A stretch of DNA of 64,000 nt, taken from Pseudomonadota bacterium. GTDB lineage: Bacteria; Bdellovibrionota; Bacteriovoracia; Bacteriovoracales; Bacteriovoracaceae. Shown in pieces: positions 50,270 through 58,596 of the stretch. The notes under the pieces are model-generated. The model saw only the letters and a list, made by a program, of their open reading frames with translations, did no database searches and was not told where the DNA came from. The translations under genes were made by a program, and so were the position numbers. Positions within the stretch are counted from its first letter, which is position 1; each line of letters begins with the position of its first letter. The stretch is from positions 1 through 64,000 of the forward strand of contig JAIYDL010000020.1 in NCBI GenBank assembly GCA_027487515.1, read 5' to 3'.

Positions 50270-51613
50270 TTACAGGAGTTCGAGGAGCTCGGCCCGAGTA
50301 AAACCGCGGTGGTGTGGAGAGGGTGCGCTCCGAGAAGGGATGTCTCGGTTCTCCCCCCAGATGTAGGTCCTGAAGTCCTCGGTGAGGTCAAGCCCAGAGA
50401 AGAACTCGAGGTTGTTTTTAAAATGCTCTTGGGTAATGAGAGTGTGCTTATAGGTCTGAAAATACCCCCGGAGGAAGGCCTTTAATCCCCCCGCATCCTG
50501 GAGGCGGTAATCAAGGTAGGCCAGGAACTCGCGGCCTAGGGCATACGCTCGAGAGTCGGTGTTTCTTTGGTAGGGTGATCCGAGGCCTAGGTCACTGCCG
50601 CCGTAGCCCGGCAGTGGCTTTCTCTGATAGCCGTAGTCCCTCCAACTCGCAATCGCCTCGTCGATCCAGCCAGCGTTTCCGTTCGCCGGGAAGATTCCTT
50701 TGGCGAAGTACGAATGGAGCATCTCGTGGTCCAGGGCCCCGAAAGAAGTCTGGGTCGCTCCGGCGTGTTCCATGCCTCCGGTGCCGGGAAGGGTTTCGTA
50801 GGCGATGAAGCTGTCATGGGCCCACGGTCCGTAGTCCGCTTCAAGCTCAGCAAAGATCTTGAGCGCCTCTTGCTTGAATTTCCCAGGCCGTGACCACCAG
50901 GAGGTATAAACGGTGACGGGGATGTCACGGCCACCGATCGAGCGGTAGATGAAATCCAAGCGCTTCTTCCGGCCCTTGGGCGTGGTGTGAAAGTAATGGG
51001 CCGAAGCCGTGTAGAAAGACGGGAACGTAATTTGGTACTGGTTCGGAGACGTGCGCGTGAGGGTCCCATTCGTGTAAATGTCCTGCCTCGCCTCAGACAC
51101 CCCGGCGAAGGTCACGTTCATCGTCACCGGGTACTGATCAAACTCGAGGTTCGAAGGAACGTACTGCTCGAGGAACTTCCGATACTTCAGGTCTCGGATC
51201 CAAAAGGCGCTAGAGACGCCGCGGGAGAGGAAGCTGTAGCGAACGTTTTCCGAGAAGGAATTGGTGAGTTCAAGAGTGTGCGTCCCTGGAGCGACGGCCT
51301 CATCCACCTGCCGCAGCAGGGCCCCGTCCGGAGCGGCGATCTCCCGGATGCCTACGGGTCTCCCGTTCAAGAGAGCATTCTGCGGGCCCGGGATTAAGTC
51401 GAAGAGGGGTCTTCCTCCCGACGTCGCCTCGAACGTGATTCGACTTTTGACTTGAGTTTGGCGCTTCCGGAGATCGTAGGTGATGTCGTACGTCGCGGCC
51501 TTAAAGTCCACGAACACGGCCCGGCCTTGGATCGTCTCGAAATCCGGCGGGGCCAGATGGAGGTTTGCGAACGCAGGGACCGAAATGAGGGCCCCGAGGA
51601 TGAATGCCTTCAT
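50270..51613 (-). CDS. secreted M1-like metallopeptidase
   Basis: 447 aa from ATG 51613, overlapping the upstream stop by 4 nt (ATGA), with signal MKAFILGALISVPAFA. An N-terminal beta domain leads to a thermolysin-like domain with GGMEHAG (279-285, the GAMEN-type exopeptidase loop), zinc motif His296-Glu297-x-x-His300 (HEMLH) and third ligand Glu319 (WIDEAIAS). It resembles cold-active aminopeptidase-type M1 or M61 enzymes. It should cleave N-terminal residues from peptides outside the cytoplasm. Confidence 0.87.
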   Translation of the reverse strand: MKAFILGALISVPAFANLHLAPPDFETIQGRAVFVDFKAATYDITYDLRKRQTQVKSRITFEATSGGRPLFDLIPGPQNALLNGRPVGIREIAAPDGALLRQVDEAVAPGTHTLELTNSFSENVRYSFLSRGVSSAFWIRDLKYRKFLEQYVPSNLEFDQYPVTMNVTFAGVSEARQDIYTNGTLTRTSPNQYQITFPSFYTASAHYFHTTPKGRKKRLDFIYRSIGGRDIPVTVYTSWWSRPGKFKQEALKIFAELEADYGPWAHDSFIAYETLPGTGGMEHAGATQTSFGALDHEMLHSYFAKGIFPANGNAGWIDEAIASWRDYGYQRKPLPGYGGSDLGLGSPYQRNTDSRAYALGREFLAYLDYRLQDAGGLKAFLRGYFQTYKHTLITQEHFKNNLEFFSGLDLTEDFRTYIWGENRDIPSRSAPSPHHRGFTRAELLELL

Positions 51614-52446
51614 CTTTTCTCTCTTGTTTTGTAGGTACACGCACGATTGAGGAACCAGCGGAACACGGGAGCACTCGCCGCCGTGAACGAGCGCTCTGGA
51701 TGGTACTGAACTCCGAGGGCCGGACGATGCGTGTATTCGATCGCTTCGGCAATTTTCCGGTCATGGGAATAGGCCGTGATTCTCGTGTTGGGGTAGGAGG
51801 CCGAGTTCTCCTCAAGGTAATCGACCCGAATCCCTTGGTGATGAAGCTTGAATCCCAGGACCGTCTCCTGCGGGTAGATCTCATCCATCAGGGAAGACCC
51901 AACGATGCTCGCCCGGTCAAAGCGGCCGATCCGGTTTGGAATTCCAAGCTCTGTTTTTATGTCAAGGTAGAGTGGGATCCCCTGCCCGACCGACATCATC
52001 TGAAGGCCTCGGCAGATCCCCAGGAGCGGAAGGTCCCGGAAGTCATCGTCTTCCGAGTACGTTCTGACGAGCTTGAACTCAACCGGGTCTCGGCGCTCTC
52101 CCTCCTTCGAGAATTTGACGAGCTGAAGATTCTTCTGCGTGTAGCGCTGGAGCTCCTCACTCACTGACGGTAAATAGTACTTCGGATCGATGTCCGCTCC
52201 GCCGGGCATGAGGATCGCGTCCACCGACAGCATCGCCGTCTTGAGGTCAGAAGCTTTGGAGAGGTCTCGGAAGCGCACCTTGTGGCCCATGGCCCAGGCC
52301 GTCGTCTGGACTCGGAAGCGGTAGAAGATATTGCATTCCGTTGAGCACCCAATGGTCAGGACTTCATTCTCAGGAAGAGTACAGGTTTGAGCTGGTTGAG
52401 GAGTAAAGAGCGCAAGGCCCAGGAGGAGGATAGATGTTTTATTCAT
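51610..52446 (-). CDS. secreted class I glutamine amidotransferase-like hydrolase (C26)
   Basis: 278 aa. The PuuD/gamma-glutamyl hydrolase pattern is complete: MPGGADIDP at 80-88, nucleophile Cys145 in GICRGLQ, and His249 and Glu251 in VQYHPE. The N-terminal MNKTSILLLGLALFTPQPAQT looks like a signal peptide, which is unusual because known relatives that remove gamma-glutamyl groups are cytosolic in bacteria. It is coupled to the M1-like gene by a 4-nt overlap. Confidence 0.88.
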   Translation of the reverse strand: MNKTSILLLGLALFTPQPAQTCTLPENEVLTIGCSTECNIFYRFRVQTTAWAMGHKVRFRDLSKASDLKTAMLSVDAILMPGGADIDPKYYLPSVSEELQRYTQKNLQLVKFSKEGERRDPVEFKLVRTYSEDDDFRDLPLLGICRGLQMMSVGQGIPLYLDIKTELGIPNRIGRFDRASIVGSSLMDEIYPQETVLGFKLHHQGIRVDYLEENSASYPNTRITAYSHDRKIAEAIEYTHRPALGVQYHPERSFTAASAPVFRWFLNRACTYKTREKR

Positions 52447-52520
52447 ACCCCCAGTTTACTTCTGGTGGCGGTGCACCCAGGAGGTAGGAAAATTCTGCCT
52501 ACCCTCGGGTTAAGAAGCGC

Positions 52521-53348
52521 CTACCGTCCCAGGAACTTATCCAAGCTAGGGCGGACTTTCTCATCCCACTCTTGTGCACCGAGTGCGTCCGGGTCAATGA
52601 TCAGATGGTTGTATTTCGGGCGAAGCGTTGAGTCCCGGTTATCGACGGTCACGAGCTCCCAGCGATTGAGCCGCTCGACCAGCCGACGGATTTTTCCGTA
52701 GGAGACAAGTTCATCATTCCGGTCCATGAAGACCACGGCCGGGATGTTGATTAAGGAAAAGTCACCCTGGTTGAAGCTCGCCACGGTATCAAAGAGAGCA
52801 TGGTAGGCGGCGACCGTCGTGCCGTGCTGTGCGCGGTAGGCCGTTGGAGAGACACTTGGAATGACTGCCTCACCCCCGAGCACTCGGGCAGCGTTTACGA
52901 AGTAACTCGTGGTGCGAATTTTAAGCGCCGGAGCAAAGAGAATGGCCTGGTCGATGCCATGAGAAGGATTGTGAGCAATAAAATCCATCCCCAGGAGTCC
53001 ACCCAGGGAAAATCCGACGAAAGTGAATTTTCCGCCATGGCCGCGATTGGCCCTCAAGACCTCCGCATGGGCTTCCCGGAACTGGGCCTTCCATTCGTCG
53101 GCAGTGACCTTCTTCATGCGCTCAAGGTCTGCGTTGTGTCCGAGAAGTTTTAACAACAACACATCATGCCCGCGCTGATTAAGCTCGGAGATGAGGTGGC
53201 CCATTTTCTCTGGCTCAGTGTTGAGACCATGCACCACGAGGGCATGACCAAGCTTCACTTCCCTCTGCGTACGGATCCAGCGCTGGTAGTCCTCGGCCGA
53301 GTGGACAAGAGTGGAAAGAAGACCGATGAGGAGAGCGACGATGTTCAT
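52521..53348 (-). CDS. secreted alpha/beta hydrolase (lysophospholipase/esterase-like)
   Basis: 275 aa with signal MNIVALLIGLLSTLVHSA. Catalytic triad: Ser114 in GFSLGG, Asp212 in MDRNDELV, and His248 in YNHLIID. The HGLN at 40-43 gives the oxyanion hole. The family includes monoacylglycerol lipases and carboxylesterases; the substrate is not known. It is separated by 74 nt from the C26 gene downstream and faces the QEGLA gene with a leader of about 170 nt. Confidence 0.88.
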   Translation of the reverse strand: MNIVALLIGLLSTLVHSAEDYQRWIRTQREVKLGHALVVHGLNTEPEKMGHLISELNQRGHDVLLLKLLGHNADLERMKKVTADEWKAQFREAHAEVLRANRGHGGKFTFVGFSLGGLLGMDFIAHNPSHGIDQAILFAPALKIRTTSYFVNAARVLGGEAVIPSVSPTAYRAQHGTTVAAYHALFDTVASFNQGDFSLINIPAVVFMDRNDELVSYGKIRRLVERLNRWELVTVDNRDSTLRPKYNHLIIDPDALGAQEWDEKVRPSLDKFLGR

Positions 53349-53519
53349 GGGAACCGCTTTGTTGGTTAATACCTTAAGATGTTAGTTGGTTTCTGGCCCG
53401 AACTGAGGACTGGGGAAACCATTACAACAGGTTGTCGAAAATCTCGACACCTCCGGAGGGGGCCTGTCAATGGACGGTCTCCGGCTCAGCTCATCAGTGG
53501 TCCCGCCGATAGGGTTTTC

Positions 53520-54713
53520 ATGAACCAGCAGGTCCGAAAGCTCTCACTCGCGCTTAAAGACATCGCCCGAGACCTTGCCTTCCTTGGGAGCCCTCGCTAT
53601 CCCCTTCGGGAGCTGTCTCTCTTGTTTCCCCAGCACCGAAGTTTCATCGCCGGTCTCAAAGACGATGGCGTCCCTTTTCGTCTGAGCGCTCCCGAAAAAG
53701 AACGAGCGATAGAGCGCTTCGAGGCTACCTTAAGTGCTGCAGACATGACTCCGGAGCAGAAATTGCTATTCTCGGCCCGGATCGAGGACTACCGGATCGT
53801 GTTGAAAATGATGGAAAGCTTCGGCACATCGGTCTTCTACGATCAGTGCCGGAGACTCTACGGTACGTCTCTGAACTCACCAACGGATCATGCCCTTCAG
53901 TCCTTCGTTCAACAGATTCCGAAGATCTGCCCCCGAGACTTAAGCCTTCGACGACTCAAAGGCGCCGAGGCCTTGGCCTACCTTCACCAGCGCCTGTCCG
54001 AGACTTTCAATCCCGCGGACTTCGAGGTCCGCGCGTCGAGCTCCCTCTTGGCAGATTCCTCCGCTGGGCGACGGGTCTTGAAGCTTAATCCTCACAAAGA
54101 ATTTACGACGGCCCAGTTAGATATTTTTCTCGTCCACGAAGGCTGGGTCCACCTCGGAACCTCCATCAATGGGGCACTCCAGCATCAACACCCGTGGCTC
54201 GGTACCTGGGCGCCTCGGACCACTCTCCTCCAAGAGGGCCTGGCGGTGACCACTGAACTCGTGAGTGGTGCCATGACTCAGGAGCGGTGGGAGAAGATCG
54301 TCCTGCGCCACTCGGCGACCTCCATGGCCGAGCGCGGGTCTTCGGTGCGAGAGGTCCACCAGTTTTTGCTCCACCAAGGCGTGGAGGATCTGGACGCATT
54401 TAAGCTCGCCCTGCGCATTTTCCGGGGTGTTCCGCTCGACGGTGGAATGGCCTTCACGAAGGAGCTCCTCTACCTCCAGGGTCTGGTTGACCTCGTAGGG
54501 CGGCTCAATCGTGAGAGGCCAGAGCTCAGGTCATTCTTTGTGGGGAAGGTGTCGTTCGAAGAACACCAACTCCTGCAGAGACACCCGGAGCAATTTGACG
54601 CCCGAGTCAGCTACTTCCCCCAGGCGCTAGAAGCGCCTCTGGCGCGGGAGCGCTTGCGATCCCTAACGGAGCTCACCTACCAAGCTCCTAGTCACGAACT
54701 CCGCTCAGCATAG
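53520..54713 (+). CDS. QEGLA-motif metallopeptidase-like protein (DUF1704/MATCAP family)
   Basis: 397 aa from ATG 53520, preceded by AGGG; the 47-codon extension to 53379 is dropped. It carries the gluzincin motif His206-Glu207-x-x-x-His211 (HEGWVH) and the family's QEGLA at 238-242. Bacterial members were named flavohemoglobin expression-modulating proteins; the eukaryotic homologue is a tubulin carboxypeptidase. A leader of about 140 nt with short palindromes precedes it. Its 3' end overlaps a truncated hemoglobin gene by 26 nt on the opposite strand. Confidence 0.88.
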   Translation: MNQQVRKLSLALKDIARDLAFLGSPRYPLRELSLLFPQHRSFIAGLKDDGVPFRLSAPEKERAIERFEATLSAADMTPEQKLLFSARIEDYRIVLKMMESFGTSVFYDQCRRLYGTSLNSPTDHALQSFVQQIPKICPRDLSLRRLKGAEALAYLHQRLSETFNPADFEVRASSSLLADSSAGRRVLKLNPHKEFTTAQLDIFLVHEGWVHLGTSINGALQHQHPWLGTWAPRTTLLQEGLAVTTELVSGAMTQERWEKIVLRHSATSMAERGSSVREVHQFLLHQGVEDLDAFKLALRIFRGVPLDGGMAFTKELLYLQGLVDLVGRLNRERPELRSFFVGKVSFEEHQLLQRHPEQFDARVSYFPQALEAPLARERLRSLTELTYQAPSHELRSA

Positions 54714-55062
54714 CGGCGACCTGCGCGAACGAGGCGAGGAGCTCTTGCTGAAGCCCCGGTTCAATGGGGGAACGGCCGAGGGCCAGGCGCATACAGTAAA
54801 GCCACTGCTCCCCTTCTTTTGAACCGATGCTAAACGGCATGTGCCGCATCCGCAGGCGTGGGTGTCCATAGCGTTCGAGGTAGAGTTGGGGGCCCCCCGT
54901 CCAACCCGAGAGAAAGGCCTTGAGCTTTTCCCCGGACTCTCGGAGGTCCCGCCCGGAGTGGGTGGCAAAACAATCCCGCGCCGCTGGGTCCGTGCTCATG
55001 ATCTGGTAGAAGTCATCGACGAGGGCCTCGATGACAGGAAACCCACCTAAAGCTTGGTACAC
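54688..55062 (-). CDS. truncated hemoglobin, group II-like
   Basis: 124 aa of 2/2 globin fold: Tyr19 at B10, proximal His74 in RMRHMPF, and Trp87 at G8 with the YERYGHPRL segment just before, as in group II (GlbO/YjbI). These proteins bind oxygen and handle NO or peroxide; some donate electrons. It starts 1 nt after the stop of the secreted protein upstream, so it is probably cotranscribed with that gene. Confidence 0.92.
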   Translation of the reverse strand: MYQALGGFPVIEALVDDFYQIMSTDPAARDCFATHSGRDLRESGEKLKAFLSGWTGGPQLYLERYGHPRLRMRHMPFSIGSKEGEQWLYCMRLALGRSPIEPGLQQELLASFAQVAAMLSGVRD

Positions 55063-55063
55063 A

Positions 55064-55960
55064 CTAGATCCAGAAAGGACCGGTGGGGACTTCGCGCTGG
55101 CGCATGTCCAGGCGCACCTTCAGAGTTTCTCCGTCACGGGAGGCTTCGCCTGCCCATTGACCAGGGTAGGTTCCCTCACTGACTTCTTGGTAGACCTGAC
55201 CGACCCAACGGTGCATGGATTCTGGATCCCAAGCTGCGAGGTTAATGTGCGGGATCTGATTACTCCATCGAGTGTACGGATTTCCGAGGAACTTAAGAGG
55301 ATTGATTCGGTAACCCGTGAGGGGTCCACCGATGTATCTCTTTGGGACATCGATGACCTGCTTCCAGGCCTCAAACTCCGGATCCATGAGACCCCCCACC
55401 CGAAGGAAGCTCACCGCGAAAGCGGAACAGCCTGCTCCCTCCCCCTTGAGAGGATCGGCCTGAAGCCCGGAGTAAAGCTTCCCGTATCCTTTCGCTTCGA
55501 ATTCCTCGACGTACGTCACCATCCGAGCACAGGCTTCGGGAGAAACGTCGATCGCAAGCTCTGCGCGGCGTGCCGAGCCCTCGTAGTCTGAGAGATCTGA
55601 AACGATGCTCGCGTCTTTTTCAAGTTTCCCAGCGTAGGTGTGAAAGATGATTCCCAATCCATAGCGCTTTTTGAAGATGAGGTTACGCTCGATTTTCGTC
55701 GACGTGGACTCCGAGGTCATGCCACGGAAAATGTGGGTCCCGGTTGAATCACATTTGAGCTCAACGAAAACGTGTCCGATGGAATAGGTCCTTCGCCCGT
55801 CGCCCCGGACCAGCGAGTTTCGGATCGCACTGATCGCGAAGGCCCAGGGGCTTGACCACTTAATCCCTCGAGGGGAGCGCATGAAGTGGAGCTTGATCTC
55901 GTCGGCGGTAGCAAAGGAAGAAAGAAGACCCAAGATGAGAGCGAGACTGATTTTTTTCAT
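55064..55960 (-). CDS. secreted protein, possible permuted papain-like fold
   Basis: 298 aa from ATG 55960, with GGAAGGA upstream; TTG at 55966 is the alternative. Signal MKKISLALILGLLSSFATA. His63 in a GHVFVELKC strand and Cys178 in GAGCSAF occur in the His-before-Cys order typical of circularly permuted NlpC/P60 (YiiX/LRAT-like) hydrolases. The assignment is inference from motif order and the region C-x-A-F. It precedes the truncated hemoglobin gene by 1 nt. Confidence 0.55.
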   Translation of the reverse strand: MKKISLALILGLLSSFATADEIKLHFMRSPRGIKWSSPWAFAISAIRNSLVRGDGRRTYSIGHVFVELKCDSTGTHIFRGMTSESTSTKIERNLIFKKRYGLGIIFHTYAGKLEKDASIVSDLSDYEGSARRAELAIDVSPEACARMVTYVEEFEAKGYGKLYSGLQADPLKGEGAGCSAFAVSFLRVGGLMDPEFEAWKQVIDVPKRYIGGPLTGYRINPLKFLGNPYTRWSNQIPHINLAAWDPESMHRWVGQVYQEVSEGTYPGQWAGEASRDGETLKVRLDMRQREVPTGPFWI

Positions 55961-56041
55961 CAACAATTCCTTCCTGAGCGTCTAGGTAGCTTCTAGGTAA
56001 AAATACTCACAATTAGACCGACCGGTAAAGGCGAACGGTAT

Positions 56042-56069
56042 TTGTAGCGGCGAATATATGTTCTATACT
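56042..56069 (+). promoter_or_regulatory. predicted promoter of the Cys-rich gene pair
   Basis: TTGTAG (56042-56047), 16 nt, and TATACT (56064-56069) lie about 34 nt before the ATG at 56103, with AAGGA as the ribosome site. The -10 is good and the -35 moderate. Confidence 0.45.
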
Positions 56070-56102
56070 ATCTCTGTTTAACCTACTTCCATAAGGATTT
56101 TT

Positions 56103-56324
56103 ATGAAACACCTCGCCCTTCTGTCATTCGCCACACTTCTCTCACTGGCGTCTTGCTCACATCACAAGAAGCCTTGCTGCGAGGGTAAGGATCAGATGTC
56201 TTGTGCCAAAGAGTCCTGCGCAAAGCCGTGCTGCGACAAAGAAAAGAAAATGTGTAAGGACGGCTCGTGCGAAAAACCTAAGGCAGCTTCCGATTGTGGC
56301 GACTCTTGCCACAAAAAATCTTAA
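56103..56324 (+). CDS. small Cys/Lys-rich lipoprotein
   Basis: 73 aa with lipobox LASC (Cys18) and a mature part with 12 Cys among Lys/Asp/Glu residues, in CC and CxxxC spacings (KPCCEGKDQMSC, AKPCCDKEKKMC). The spacing resembles metal-binding or metallothionein-like peptides; a heavy-metal-buffering role is inference. The next gene starts 12 nt later and is also Cys-rich, so the pair is likely coexpressed. Confidence 0.78.
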   Translation: MKHLALLSFATLLSLASCSHHKKPCCEGKDQMSCAKESCAKPCCDKEKKMCKDGSCEKPKAASDCGDSCHKKS

Positions 56325-56336
56325 GGTTCAGAGCCC

Positions 56337-57257
56337 ATGAAATTCATCGTCGCCCTACTCCTTCTGACCGCAGTTGAAGCCAGGGCCAACTCCTGTGCGG
56401 CAGAGACCCGAAAGTTCTGCGCCGGCGTCGAACCCGGCCGAGGCCAGCTCGCCCGTTGCCTCTCTGATTATCAAGATAGCCTCTCCCCCAAATGCGCCGC
56501 CGAACTTAAGGCCTACAAGCAAGACACTGGGAAAAAGAATCCGTGCTTCGAGGACCTCGCCGAATTCTGCTCCGATCTGCCGTCAGATCCTGCCAACTTT
56601 GAGTACTGCCTACTCCGGAACGAGTCCCGCTTAAGCCCCCGGTGTGCGACGGACTTTAAGGCCAAGAAGGGAAAAATTCTAGTTAAGAACGTGTGTGCTC
56701 AAGACGTGGCCTCACTGTGCTACGCGGACGTCTCGGGCCCCGAGGGCGCAGTGCCGAAGTGCTTGATTCGAAACCGCTTGAAACTCTCAGGGTACTGCCA
56801 GAAGAACGTGGACAGACGAACGGCCGAGCTCCGGAAGAAGAACCCGTGCTTCGACGACACGATGAAGAATTGCCAGAGTGCGGTGAAGTTTGTGGAGATC
56901 CAGGACTGCCTTTCCAAAAAGGTCGCCACCATCGCCCCCGCCTGCCGGAAACTCGTCGACAATGAGAACCTGAAGATGAAGGCCAACCCCTGCTACCGGG
57001 ACCTCATCACTCACTGCCGCCCCGGCATCTCCCCACGGGAGCAAGACGAGTGCCTCACCCTGAATGATGAGCACCTCTCGAAGACGTGCCGCCAGTTCAG
57101 GGTCGTCGAGAAAGAGAAAGTGGAAAGCATGGTGAAACTTTGTGAAAGTGACCGACTCAAACTGTGCAAAGATGCCCCCTTTAAAGACGGCGCCGTGGTC
57201 AAATGCCTTCGCACGAAGAAGGCCCAGGTCTCTCCCGCATGTCAGCGGCTCTTGTAA
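56337..57257 (+). CDS. exported GLG1-type cysteine-rich repeat protein
   Basis: 306 aa with signal MKFIVALLLLTAVEARA. It consists of about five or six repeats of some 45-55 residues carrying C-x3-D-x3-FC-type and CL-x-LSP-x-C patterns (e.g. PCFEDLAEFCSDL, CLLRNESRLSPRC). This is the Golgi apparatus/GLG1 cysteine-rich repeat, otherwise best known in animal FGF-binding protein and in scattered bacteria. Each repeat holds four Cys, likely in disulfides. The function in bacteria is unknown. Confidence 0.86.
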   Translation: MKFIVALLLLTAVEARANSCAAETRKFCAGVEPGRGQLARCLSDYQDSLSPKCAAELKAYKQDTGKKNPCFEDLAEFCSDLPSDPANFEYCLLRNESRLSPRCATDFKAKKGKILVKNVCAQDVASLCYADVSGPEGAVPKCLIRNRLKLSGYCQKNVDRRTAELRKKNPCFDDTMKNCQSAVKFVEIQDCLSKKVATIAPACRKLVDNENLKMKANPCYRDLITHCRPGISPREQDECLTLNDEHLSKTCRQFRVVEKEKVESMVKLCESDRLKLCKDAPFKDGAVVKCLRTKKAQVSPACQRLL

Positions 57258-57272
57258 GTCTCTTCAAATGAA

Positions 57273-57307
57273 GAAGGCTCCCTGAAAAGGGAGCCTTCGT
57301 TTTTTTT
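57273..57307 (+). terminator. Rho-independent terminator
   Basis: GAAGGCTCCC and GGGAGCCTTC form a 10-bp stem around a six-nt loop, followed by a run of eight T residues, 15 nt after the Cys-repeat gene stop. Confidence 0.94.
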
Positions 57308-57321
57308 AACTCAGGAAAGAT

Positions 57322-58314
57322 TTAGAGGAAAAACTTCGCGACGATGAGGGCCATTTTCTCTGGAGAAGTTTCGTTCTTCTCCGCGGCCCGCTCCATCACG
57401 GATTGGAACTCACCAAGGTCGCCTCTCGCACCAGCCTCGTAGGCCCGAGTGATCTCTGAGAAGTTTGACCCGATGATCTCAGTGGCGTAGGCATTCGTAT
57501 CTTCAGCCGTGAGAGCGCGAGAAGTGGCGTACTTCCGGAAGTGGTTCGCCGCCTTTGCGACCTTGAGGGAGCGCTCGGCCGAGAGACCGAACTTCCCCTT
57601 CACTTGCTTGGCCATCTCGATCACGATGTGCTGCTCGACGGCCGCTGCACGCTTCAGAGTGTCCTTGTTGGTGAGTGACGTCTCCGAGAGGAGTAAGCGG
57701 CCATCAACCACGAGCCCGCGGCGAGTTTGTTGTGGCATGGAGATCTGAGAGTAATCGAAGAGGTCGTCGTGGACCATCGAAAGGAGGTTGGCGTAACCCT
57801 GGAGCCGAGGCGCCTTTCCGACGGAAAGACCGTATCGGCCTTTCGAGAACCCGATGTCGTAGCCATCATCCATCCCATCGGCGTAGCCTAGGTCATAGCC
57901 GTCATCCGCGCCGTCGTCGTAGCCCTGGTCGTAGCCGTCGTTTTCTCCATCGTCGTAACCGACGTTGTATCCGGTGGTGTACCCCTGCTTGGCGCCGTCA
58001 GTTTTACCGACCGCGTAGCCTTGAGTGTAACCCTTCGAGACGCCGGCCGCTTCACCGTCGGCGAAGCCTTTATTGTAATCCGCAGACGCAAAGTAGGCCC
58101 TGGCCCGCTCGTATCCGGCGCTGTCACCGTCTTTGTACCCAGCAGTGTACCCAGCGTCGTAGGCCGTTTTGTAGCCCTGCTTCTTCCCTTCTTCGATCCC
58201 TTCCGCGTAGCGGTCGTTGGTTGGAGTGCTACTTCCTCCCGAATTACAGGCGACGGATAAAAAGCCTAGAAGTGAAAGTGTTGCGAGATTAAGAAACCCC
58301 TTACGTAAGATCAT
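57322..58314 (-). CDS. lipoprotein with Gly-Tyr repeat region, paralogue 2
   Basis: 330 aa from ATG 58314, giving lipobox SVAC (Cys23); the ORF runs 12 codons further. Residues about 38-150 are a GYxxGYxDG repeat with a 4-residue rhythm (GYDQGYDDG, GYDLGYADG) that resembles Yae1-type Gly-Tyr helices. The C-terminal domain is helical and shares LSVG, PRLQGYA, QQTRRGLV, LLLSETSLTNKDTL, KGKFGLSAERSLK, NHFRK and SPEKM with its neighbour. The function is unknown; a surface or envelope position follows from lipidation. Confidence 0.8.
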   Translation of the reverse strand: MILRKGFLNLATLSLLGFLSVACNSGGSSTPTNDRYAEGIEEGKKQGYKTAYDAGYTAGYKDGDSAGYERARAYFASADYNKGFADGEAAGVSKGYTQGYAVGKTDGAKQGYTTGYNVGYDDGENDGYDQGYDDGADDGYDLGYADGMDDGYDIGFSKGRYGLSVGKAPRLQGYANLLSMVHDDLFDYSQISMPQQTRRGLVVDGRLLLSETSLTNKDTLKRAAAVEQHIVIEMAKQVKGKFGLSAERSLKVAKAANHFRKYATSRALTAEDTNAYATEIIGSNFSEITRAYEAGARGDLGEFQSVMERAAEKNETSPEKMALIVAKFFL

Positions 58315-58522
58315 GAACTCCCCTTTGGTTAGAAATGCACAGGAATGCATTCAGTGTTTTGGTTAGCAAACACGACAACGAGCTTCCTGCTTTTTGAGTG
58401 TATGGGGAGTAGTTGAGCAAATATCTTGCCAACCGAAGGGGATGAAAACGGAATCAAAATGGCCCCAGACGGGCGCATTAACGCAATGCAAGATGCGATT
58501 CGGAACCACCGGCCGGTTCCAC

Positions 58523-58579
58523 CTTGGCCCTAAAAAGGCCTTAGGGCCCAAGGATCTCCTAGCGGAGGGACCTTGGGCC
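58523..58579 (-). terminator. alternative hairpins between the Gly-Tyr lipoprotein genes
   Basis: A central arm (58541-58553, TTAGGGCCCAAGG) can pair with CCTTGGCCCTAA upstream (58522-58533, one base bulged) or with CCTTGGGCC downstream (58571-58579), so the two stems exclude each other. On the minus strand the region begins 18 nt after the stop of the 58597 gene. It may terminate or attenuate readthrough into the second gene. Confidence 0.55.
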
Positions 58580-58596
58580 ATAGGGATTTTGAGAAA

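Noticed and set aside
53379-53519. N-terminal extension of the QEGLA protein
   Set aside because: It adds 47 residues of low-complexity sequence before the family start, without RBS. The region looks more like a structured leader.
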